The notes beneath the pieces were generated by a model, which had not been told where the DNA came from, made no database searches, and saw nothing but the letters and a program-made list of their open reading frames with translations. Of a DNA stretch of 45,232 bases, positions 38,801 to 45,232 are shown piece by piece. Numbering within the stretch: the first letter of the stretch is position 1; every line of letters begins with the position of its first letter. Both the position numbers and the translations under genes were made by a program. Source of the DNA: Sciscionella marina DSM 45152 (GTDB lineage Bacteria > Actinomycetota > Actinomycetes > Mycobacteriales > Pseudonocardiaceae); contig NZ_KB905407.1 in assembly GCF_000379465.1 (NCBI RefSeq), positions 1 through 45,232 of the forward strand, given 5' to 3'.

Positions 38801-41800
38801 CAGCCCGTGGAACGCCGGACCGTAGTGCAGCCCGGCCTCGGCCAGCTCCGTGTACAGCTCGGAGATCTCGAGCGCCTCGGCCCCGGGCGGTGGCCAGGCC
38901 CCGTCCTCGGCGGCGGGATGGGTCTCCGCGCAGCCGAGCAGGCCGCTCGCGTGCGCCGTCCAGGGTTCGCCCGTGGGCGCGTCGACGTGTCGCGTGTGGA
39001 CCGATACCGGGCGGCGGTCCTCGCCGTTCGGGGCGCCGACCACGATCTGCACGGCCAGGGCACCGCGGTCCGGCAGCACCACCGGCGCGGCCAGGGTCAG
39101 CTCGGCCAGTTGCCCGTAACCCAGTTCCGCACCGGCCCGCACGGTCAGTTCCACCAGGGCCGCTCCGGGCACCAGCGCGGTGTCCCGCACCGCGTGGTCG
39201 GCAAGCCAGGGAGCGGCCGTGCGGGACAGCCTGCCGTAGGCGATCAGTCCGTCTTCGGCGGCCGTCGAGGAGATCGCCCCGAGCAGCGGGTGCCCGGTGG
39301 AGGTCAGCCCGAGCCCGGCCGCATCACCGGTGTCGGCGGGCGCCTCCAGCCAGAAGCGCTCCCGCTGGAACGCATAGGTCGGCAACGCGACCTCGCGGGC
39401 ACCGGTGCCCGCGAAGAACGTGGCCCAGTCGACCTCCGTGCCACCGGCGAGCAGCCGCGCGAAGGCGGTCTCCGCGCTCGCCGATTCGGCGCGGTCCTTG
39501 CGCAGCACCGGAACGAACACCGCGTCCGGGGCGCTGTCGGTCCCGGCGGCCGAGAGCACCCCGTCGGGTCCCAGCTCGGCGAACCGGGTCACTCCGGCCT
39601 CGGTGAGTGCCCGGACACCGTCGGCGAACCGCACCGGTTCCCGAACATGGCGCACCCAGTAGGCCGGATCGGTCAGCTGCTCGGCGAACCGGCCGGTGAC
39701 GTTGGAAACGACCGGGATCGACGGCGCGGCATAGTCGATCGAGCGCGCCACGGCTTCGAATTCCGCCAGCATCGGCTCCATCAGGACCGAGTGGAACGCG
39801 TGCGAGACGGCCAGTTCCTTCGTGCGGTGGCCACGTTCGGCAAGGGCCACGGCCGCGGCCCGCACCTCAGTGTCCACACCGGACAGAACCACGGATTCCG
39901 GCCCGTTGACCGCGGCCAGCCCGACCTCCGCGGAGCAGAACTCGGTGGCCTCGGCCTCGCTCGCCTGCACCGCGATCATCGCCCCACCGGCGGGCAACGC
40001 CTGCATCAACCGGCCACGGGCCGCCACCAGCCTCGCCGCGTCCGCCAGCGAGAACACCCCGGCCACGTGCGCCGCGACGATCTCCCCGATCGAGTGCCCG
40101 GCAAGGAAGTCCGGCCGGATACCCCAGGATTCCAGCAGCCGGAACAGCGCCACCTCGAGCGCGAACAGGGCGGGTTGCGCCGTACCGGTGCCGTTGAGCG
40201 CTTCGGCGTCCGGGACTGCCCGGAGCTCCGGCAACAGTGCGAGTACTTCGTCGTATGCGGCGGCGAAGACCGGGAACGCTTCGTAGAGCCCGAATCCCAT
40301 GCCCATCCGCTGCGATCCCTGCCCGGTGAACAGGAACGCGAGCTTCCCTTCCTTCGCCCGGCCGGTGACCACCCGGTCCGTGGCATGCCCCTCCGCGAGT
40401 GCGGTCAGCCCGGCGCGCAGCGTCTCGGTGTCACCGGTGAGCACGGCACGCCGCTCGAACGCCGTGCGCGTGGTCGCCAGCGAATACGCGATGTCGACCT
40501 GGTCCGCGGAGCCGAGCGTGCCCAGCAGCTGCCCGGCCTGAGCGGACAGCGCCTCCTCGGTCCGGGCGGAAAGCAGCCACGGCAACAGCGCGGGCGCCGA
40601 CACCGTGCGCGCGGTCTCCGGTTGTTCGGGCGCCTGTTCCAGGATCACGTGCGCGTTGGTGCCACTGATCCCGAACGAGGACACCGCTGCCCGGCGCGGA
40701 CCGTCGTCCTGCCGCCACGTGTGTCCCTCGGTCAACAGTGCGACACTGCCGGAATCCCAGTCCACGTGCGGAGAAGGCTCGTCCACATGCAGCGTCCTTG
40801 GCAGCATCTCGTGGTTGATCGCCTCGACCATCTTGATGATCCCCGCGACACCGGCGGCCGCCTGCGTGTGCCCGATATTCGACTTCACCGAACCCAGCCA
40901 CAACGGCTCTTCCCGCTCCTGACCGTAGGTCGCCAGCAAGGCCTGTGCCTCGATCGGATCGCCCAAAGCCGTACCCGTGCCATGCGCCTCGACAACGTCC
41001 ACTGTGGACGGATCAACCCCGGCATTGTCCAGTGCCGCACGGATCACCCGCTGCTGCGAAGGACCGTTCGGCGCGGTCAGACCGTTCGAGGCACCGTCGG
41101 AGTTGATCGCCGAACCCTTGACCACGGCCAGTACCCGATGCCCATTACGGCGCGCATCGGAAAGCCGCTCCAGCAACAGGAATCCGGCGCCTTCGGCCCA
41201 GCTCGTCCCATCGGCGGCACCCGCGAACGGCTTGCACCGCCCATCCGGGGCCAGACCACGCTGCCGGGAGAACTCGATGAACGGATGGGGACTGGACATC
41301 ACCGCCGCACCACCGACCAGTGCCAGACCGCATTCGCCCGAGCGCAGCGCCTGCGCCGCCCAGTGCAGCGCGACCAGCGAGGAGGAACACGCCGTGTCCA
41401 CCGAAACCGCCGGCCCCTCCAGACCGAAGGTGTAGGCGACCCGGCCGGACAGCACACTGCCCGCGCTGCCGGTGCCCAGCAGTCCTTCCATGCCTTCCGG
41501 TGTCGCGGAGAGGCGGGAGGCGTAGTCGTCGTACATCACCCCGGCGAACACCCCGGTGGCGCTGCCGCGCAGCGAGACGGGATCGATTCCCGCCCGTTCG
41601 AAGGCCTCCTGCGCGGTCTCCAGCAGCAGGCGCTGTTGCGGGTCGAGGGTGAGCGCCTCGCGCGGCGAGATGCCGAAGAACTCCGCGTCGAATTCCGCGG
41701 CCTCGTGCAGGAATCCGCCCTCGCGGGTGTAGGACGTGCCTGGATGATCCGGGTCGGGGTCGAACAGCCGGTCCAGATCCCAGCCGCGGTCGGCAGGAAA

Positions 41801-44800
41801 GGTGGTGATGGCGTCGGTGCCCTCGGCGACGAGTCGCCACAGATCCTCGGGTGAGCGAACCCCGCCGGGGAAGCGGCAGCTCATCGCGACGATCGCGAGC
41901 GGTTCATCCGGTTCGGTCCGGTGCGCTCGCTTCCGGGGAGTCTCGGCGGCCGCACCGACCAGCTTGGTGCGGATATGGGTGGCCAGTGCCGCGGGACTCG
42001 GGTGGTCGAACACCAGTGTCGCGGGCAGTCGCAGTCCGGTCGTCTCGCCGAGCCGGTTGCGCAATTCCACCGCGGTGAGCGAGTCGAAACCCAGCTCGGT
42101 GAACGCGCGCCCGGCCTCGATGGATGCCGTGCTGTGCCCGAGTACGTTCGCCACCTGCCGCCGGACCAGTTCCAGGAGGTGGCTATGCTGGTCGGCGGCG
42201 GACAGCCCGCTGAGCGTGGCCGATAGTCCCTCCGCGCCCGCCGCGTTGGCCGCACCCCGCCGGTTCGGCACCCGGACCAGTCTCCGCAGCACCGCGGGCG
42301 GCTCCGCCGTCCGGGCCAGGGCACGCAGTACGGGCAGGTCGAGTTCGACCGGTACCGGGACCGGGGTCTCGACGGTTTGGGCCGCATCGAAGAGGGCAAG
42401 CCCCTCGGGCACGGTCAGCGCGCCGAACCCGGACCTGGCGAGCCTGTCCACATCGGACTGTCCACCCATTCCGTCCGCCCACAGGCCGTAGGCCACCGAG
42501 ACCGCGGGCAGTCCCTCGGCCCGGCGGCGGCGGGCGAGGTCGTCGAGCAGGGCGTTGGCGGCCGCGTAGTTCGCCTGGCCGGGGCCACCGAGAATGCCGG
42601 AGACCGAGGACAGCAGCACGAACCGGGTCAGCGGGCGCTCGCGGGTCAGCTCGTGCAGGATCCGGGCCGCCTCGGCCTTCGGCCGCAGCACGGTCTCGAA
42701 CCGCTCGGGGGTCAGCTCGGTGAGCACACCGTCGTCGAGAATCCCGGCGGCGTGCACGATCCCGGTCAGATCCTCGATGCCGTCGAGGAGTTCGCGCACC
42801 GCGATCCGGTCGGTGACGTCACAGGCGACGACCTCGGCGCCCAGTTCCTCGGCGAGCTCGGCCGCTCCGGGGGCTTCCGGGCCGCGGCGGCTGGTGAGCA
42901 CCAGCTTGCCGACCCCGTGCGCGGTGACCAGATGGCGGGCGATCGCCGCACCGACGCCGCCGGTTCCGCCGGTGACGAGCACGGTGCCCGTGCCCCAGCC
43001 GACGGGTTCGCCCGGTCGGCTCCGGGTGAGCCGGGGCACTTCGGCGGCCCCGTCCCGGACACGGACCTCGGGTTCACCGGTGGCCAGCGCGGCGGCCACA
43101 TCCTCGCCGTCCAGGATGACGAGGCGGTCGGGGTTCTCCGAGGCGGCGCTGCGGGCCATGCCGCGTACGGCCGCCCCGGCCGGGGAATCCCCGGTGCGCA
43201 GCACGAGCCGGGACTGTGCGAACCGTGGGGCGGCGAGGAATTCCTGGACGACCCGCAGGCTCGAGGCGAGCGCCTCGTGGGGCTCGGTGTCGAGGACGGT
43301 GTGCACGACGGCGGGCGGAGGCTGTTCGCCCGGGTCCTCGAGCAGTGCAGCCTCGATCGGGGCGAACGCGACGGGTTCGCCTGCCGGTTCGGCGGTGATC
43401 CAGCTCAGTTCGTACAGCGAATCCGTATCCGACCGCGCCGGAAGCTGCGCGGTACGCACCGTGACGGCGCCGAGCGTGGCCACCAGTGTTCCGGCGGCAT
43501 CGGTGGCGAGTACCGACACGCTGTCGGTTCCCCGCGCCTCGGCCCGGACCCGCAGTGCGGTGGCTCCCGTGGCGTACACGGCGACCTCGGCGAAGCCGAA
43601 CGGCAGTCGGCCGCTTTCCCCTGGCAGCAGGGCGATCGTGTGCAGGGCAGCGTCCAGCAGCGCCGGGTGCAGCCCGAAGCCGTCGACCTCGGTGTGTTCC
43701 GGCAGGGCCACCTCCGCGAGAACGGCATCCCCGTCCCGCCAGGCGGCGGTGAGCCCGCGGAACGGCGGCCCATAGTCGAGGCCCGCGGCGGACATGTCCG
43801 CGTAGAAGCCGTCCAGCTCGATCGGTTCCGCGGTGGGTGGCCATTCGCGGAGACCTTCCGGTGCGGCCGGGTGGGCGGCGGCGAGGGTGCCGCTGGCGTG
43901 TTCGGCCCAGTCGCCCTCTTCGAGGCGGGAGTGGATGGAGACCGGGCGGCGTCCGGAGGCATCGGCTTCGCCCACGAGGACCTGGACCTCGATCGTGCCG
44001 CGCTCGGGCAGTACCAGGGGCGCGGCGAGGGTCAATTCCTCGACCGCCGCGCAACCGGCCTCGTCTCCGGCACGGATCGCGAGTTCGAGCAGTCCGGTCC
44101 CGGGAACCAGAACCTCGCCGAACGCGCGATGTCCGGCCAGCCACGGGTGCGTGGCCGCCGAGAGCCGTCCGGTGAGCACCCAGCCGTCCCGGTCGGCGAA
44201 CGGCACCGCGGCGCCCAGCAGCGCATGCCCGGCCGCCTGCAGCCCGGCCGCGCGGACGTCCGCCGCTCCGGTGCCGGTGGCCAGCCAGAACCGGCGGCGC
44301 TCGAACACCGAGGTGGGCAGGTCGACCGTTCGGGCGCCGGTGGGCCGCAACAGCGCCGCCCAATCGACCGGCACTCCGCGGGTGTGCGCGGCGGCCAGGG
44401 TGGTGACCGCGGCACCGGCCTCCTCGCGGCCGTCGCGCAGGAAGGAGGCGGCGAAGACCTCGCTTCCGGTCAGCGCGGTGAGGACCGCACTGGGACCGAT
44501 TTCCAGGTATTTCGTGACATTGGCTTGGGCGAGCCAGGACAGGCCGTCGGCGAACCGGACGGTGGCGCGGACGTGCTCGACCCAGTAGTCCGGTTCCGCG
44601 ACCCGTTCGGTCCGTTCTCCGTCCACGGTGGACACGAACGGAATCCGCGGAGCCGAGAACTCCAACTCCCCCACCACCGCAGCAAACTCGGTAAGCATCG
44701 GCTCCATCAACACCGAATGAAACGCATGCGACACCTCCAACCGCCTCGACCGGCGACCAGCAAACCGATCCACCACCCCGGAAACCGCACCACCCACACC

Positions 44801-45232
44801 CGACAACACAACCGACTCCGGACCATTCACCGCAGCCAACGACACCTCATCCGAAAGAAACCCGGCAACCTCAGCCTCACTCGCCTGCAAAGCAACCATC
44901 ACCCCACCCCCAGGCAACGCCTGCATCAACCGCCCACGAGCCCCCACCAACCTCGCCGCATCCTCCAACGACAACACACCAGCCACATGCGCCGCCGCGA
45001 TCTCCCCAACCGAATGCCCAACCACAAAATCCGGCCGAACACCCCACGACTCCACCAACCGAAACAACGCCACCTCAAACGCAAAAATCGCCGGCTGCGC
45101 CACCCCCGTCCGATCAAGTCGCCCAACATCCCGCACCACCGGCAACAACCCGGCAACCTCATCAAACGCCGCCGCAAACACCGGAAATGCCTGGTACAAC
45201 CCCGATCCCATCCCGGCACGCTGCGAACCCTG
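35864..45232 (-). CDS. PKS A (5'-truncated by the window): (AT)-DH-KR-ACP and KS-AT-DH-ER(dead)-KR-ACP
   Basis: At least 3122 residues are in view and the open frame runs off the right edge inside an AT (QGSQRAGMG). Residues are counted from 45232. Module A1: AT (GHSVGE Ser74, HAFH 169, malonyl), DH ([10 protein letters not shown] His368, HPALLDA Asp527), KR (about 750, LDD B-type, Tyr889), ACP (Ser1051), predicting a double bond. Module A2: KS (about 1108, Cys1282), AT (Ser1714, HAFH 1811, malonyl), DH ([10 protein letters not shown] His2013 with Asp for the usual Gly, Asp2179 in HPALLDA), an ER remnant, KR (about 2697, LDD, Tyr2843), ACP (Ser3006). The ER lacks LNFRDV and has [10 protein letters not shown] for the NADPH loop. 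A C-terminal docking region ends at 3122. A2 predicts a double bond or, if the DH is weak, a hydroxyl. Confidence 0.95.
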   Translation of the reverse strand, partial: QGSQRAGMGSGLYQAFPVFAAAFDEVAGLLPVVRDVGRLDRTGVAQPAIFAFEVALFRLVESWGVRPDFVVGHSVGEIAAAHVAGVLSLEDAARLVGARGRLMQALPGGGVMVALQASEAEVAGFLSDEVSLAAVNGPESVVLSGVGGAVSGVVDRFAGRRSRRLEVSHAFHSVLMEPMLTEFAAVVGELEFSAPRIPFVSTVDGERTERVAEPDYWVEHVRATVRFADGLSWLAQANVTKYLEIGPSAVLTALTGSEVFAASFLRDGREEAGAAVTTLAAAHTRGVPVDWAALLRPTGARTVDLPTSVFERRRFWLATGTGAADVRAAGLQAAGHALLGAAVPFADRDGWVLTGRLSAATHPWLAGHRAFGEVLVPGTGLLELAIRAGDEAGCAAVEELTLAAPLVLPERGTIEVQVLVGEADASGRRPVSIHSRLEEGDWAEHASGTLAAAHPAAPEGLREWPPTAEPIELDGFYADMSAAGLDYGPPFRGLTAAWRDGDAVLAEVALPEHTEVDGFGLHPALLDAALHTIALLPGESGRLPFGFAEVAVYATGATALRVRAEARGTDSVSVLATDAAGTLVATLGAVTVRTAQLPARSDTDSLYELSWITAEPAGEPVAFAPIEAALLEDPGEQPPPAVVHTVLDTEPHEALASSLRVVQEFLAAPRFAQSRLVLRTGDSPAGAAVRGMARSAASENPDRLVILDGEDVAAALATGEPEVRVRDGAAEVPRLTRSRPGEPVGWGTGTVLVTGGTGGVGAAIARHLVTAHGVGKLVLTSRRGPEAPGAAELAEELGAEVVACDVTDRIAVRELLDGIEDLTGIVHAAGILDDGVLTELTPERFETVLRPKAEAARILHELTRERPLTRFVLLSSVSGILGGPGQANYAAANALLDDLARRRRAEGLPAVSVAYGLWADGMGGQSDVDRLARSGFGALTVPEGLALFDAAQTVETPVPVPVELDLPVLRALARTAEPPAVLRRLVRVPNRRGAANAAGAEGLSATLSGLSAADQHSHLLELVRRQVANVLGHSTASIEAGRAFTELGFDSLTAVELRNRLGETTGLRLPATLVFDHPSPAALATHIRTKLVGAAAETPRKRAHRTEPDEPLAIVAMSCRFPGGVRSPEDLWRLVAEGTDAITTFPADRGWDLDRLFDPDPDHPGTSYTREGGFLHEAAEFDAEFFGISPREALTLDPQQRLLLETAQEAFERAGIDPVSLRGSATGVFAGVMYDDYASRLSATPEGMEGLLGTGSAGSVLSGRVAYTFGLEGPAVSVDTACSSSLVALHWAAQALRSGECGLALVGGAAVMSSPHPFIEFSRQRGLAPDGRCKPFAGAADGTSWAEGAGFLLLERLSDARRNGHRVLAVVKGSAINSDGASNGLTAPNGPSQQRVIRAALDNAGVDPSTVDVVEAHGTGTALGDPIEAQALLATYGQEREEPLWLGSVKSNIGHTQAAAGVAGIIKMVEAINHEMLPRTLHVDEPSPHVDWDSGSVALLTEGHTWRQDDGPRRAAVSSFGISGTNAHVILEQAPEQPETARTVSAPALLPWLLSARTEEALSAQAGQLLGTLGSADQVDIAYSLATTRTAFERRAVLTGDTETLRAGLTALAEGHATDRVVTGRAKEGKLAFLFTGQGSQRMGMGFGLYEAFPVFAAAYDEVLALLPELRAVPDAEALNGTGTAQPALFALEVALFRLLESWGIRPDFLAGHSIGEIVAAHVAGVFSLADAARLVAARGRLMQALPAGGAMIAVQASEAEATEFCSAEVGLAAVNGPESVVLSGVDTEVRAAAVALAERGHRTKELAVSHAFHSVLMEPMLAEFEAVARSIDYAAPSIPVVSNVTGRFAEQLTDPAYWVRHVREPVRFADGVRALTEAGVTRFAELGPDGVLSAAGTDSAPDAVFVPVLRKDRAESASAETAFARLLAGGTEVDWATFFAGTGAREVALPTYAFQRERFWLEAPADTGDAAGLGLTSTGHPLLGAISSTAAEDGLIAYGRLSRTAAPWLADHAVRDTALVPGAALVELTVRAGAELGYGQLAELTLAAPVVLPDRGALAVQIVVGAPNGEDRRPVSVHTRHVDAPTGEPWTAHASGLLGCAETHPAAEDGAWPPPGAEALEISELYTELAEAGLHYGPAFHGLRAAWRIGEDVCAELELPAALHQDAARFGLHPALLDAALHAIGLLPSADPHATRLPFQWRDVVLHAVGATAARVRVTAAGSDTVRLELTDGAGAPVLTVGALALREITEPGPGSSGDLYRLDWASVANEPGPVPRARVLAAVPDGADTPAVTHELLTRVLAGLHEELADAEPEGDPAPLVVRTQNAVAVSAADDVDPAAAAVWGLVRSAQSENPGRLVLLDAEESEVETALAVLGEETQLAVRHGVVHAARLFTAVSSTDLLPPPQEAAWLLDLTGPSFEPYPEATAELAPRSVRIAVRAADAGSSRTALGTDPGEPARFGCGAAGVVVETGSAIGDLSPGDPVMGLVHRGFGPLTFTDRELLARVPEGWTFEQAAAAPLAFLSAYHALTDLAELEAGKSVLIHSAVRGAGTAAVQLARHFGAVVLDTDEDRGAEVALDQSPGEFAGAAERLLPRGGRFVEMRKAESGPDGGPDGQDSGVTYRVGDVIDADRDRIARIWEELSALFEAGVLTPLPTRAWDLRRAPEALRHLEQGHSDQRPGGEVVLTVPRHPAGGTVLITGGTGELGAMLARHLVSRHGITDLVLTSRRGPDAPGAAELATELTGLGATVRIESCDAADRAALAAVLDRIPELTGVIHVAGVLDDGLLTGLNTERLAKVLRPKVDAAWNLHELTRDRALAMFALFSSAAGVLGAPGQANYAAANTFLDGLAQHRRALGMPATSLAFGLWARGMGDSADSDRIGRNGIGSFTPAEGLELFDRAIGLAEPVPVPVKLDLAGLRAEQEPIPPLLRGLVRGSARRAAPVAGAAQAEGLKRRLAGLSGPDAEQVLLGVVRGQAAAALGHAGPGAIEPDRAFTELGFDSLTAVELRNGLDAATGLRLPATLVFDYPTPNALAAFLQSEVVPAATEPEPGVTAGIDRLAAELSTVDVSEAEGAEVEAKLRKLVTLWQQRSRPEGEDDADLDVETIDDMFALLDNEL

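Noticed and set aside
45209-45211. ATG at 45211 as start of PKS A
   Set aside because: The frame continues to the window edge with QGSQRAG, the conserved start of an AT domain, so this Met is internal.
15742-45232. Classification as a trans-AT PKS
   Set aside because: All modules except C2 have complete cis AT domains, so only one step is proposed to be served in trans.
1-45232. tRNA, rRNA, CRISPR arrays or a complete mobile element
   Set aside because: No regular short repeats with spacers, no tRNA-like cloverleaf and no intact transposase or integrase were seen on either strand; the only mobile-element trace is the short IS3 fragment.

Overview
The window is high-GC actinomycete DNA. Codons are strongly G/C-ending, and the gene families present (SARP regulator, mycothiol-type DinB enzyme, long modular PKS genes) are typical of Streptomyces or Pseudonocardiales. 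It holds the 3' part of a modular type I polyketide synthase (PKS) cluster on the minus strand, plus a flank that looks chromosomal or regulatory.

Layout. Positions 1-7763 hold a secreted DUF4232-like protein, a decayed IS3 transposase fragment, a divergent HxlR regulator/DinB enzyme pair, a PRMT-like methyltransferase, a TetR regulator coupled to a small membrane protein, and a large SARP activator that probably marks the cluster edge. From 7815 to the right end everything reads leftwards. In transcription order these are PKS A (5' end beyond the window), PKS B, PKS C, a discrete KS-AT protein (PKS D), an FkbK/FkbJ/FkbI/FkbH-like extender-unit cassette, a discrete thioesterase, and a GntA/YqcI-type heme N-hydroxylase homologue. 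Most junctions from PKS C to the thioesterase overlap by 4 bp, so they look translationally coupled.

Assembly line as read. A1 is (AT part)-DH-KR-ACP. A2 is KS-AT-DH-ER(dead)-KR-ACP. B1 is KS-AT-DH-ER-KR-ACP. B2 is KS-AT-DH(dead)-KR-ACP. C1 is KS-AT-KR-ACP. C2 is KS-AT(dead)-KR-carrier. There is no TE domain. The most notable point is that the dead parts are complementary. C2 has a sound KS, KR and carrier protein, but its AT has lost the catalytic Ser and the whole small subdomain with the HAFH/His region. The next protein, PKS D, has a sound AT, but its KS has Ser in the Cys column and Ser in place of the first catalytic His, and only a scrap of KR and no ACP remain. The cassette beside it makes an ACP-bound hydroxymalonyl-type extender by homology, and no FkbG-like O-methyltransferase is in the window. 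My inference is that PKS D works as an in-trans acyltransferase that loads hydroxymalonyl from the discrete ACP onto C2, giving a polyketide that ends in a 2,3-dihydroxy acyl unit.

Limits: there is no starter module, no promoter of the PKS operon and no release domain in view. All functional statements come from motif reading without database searches.
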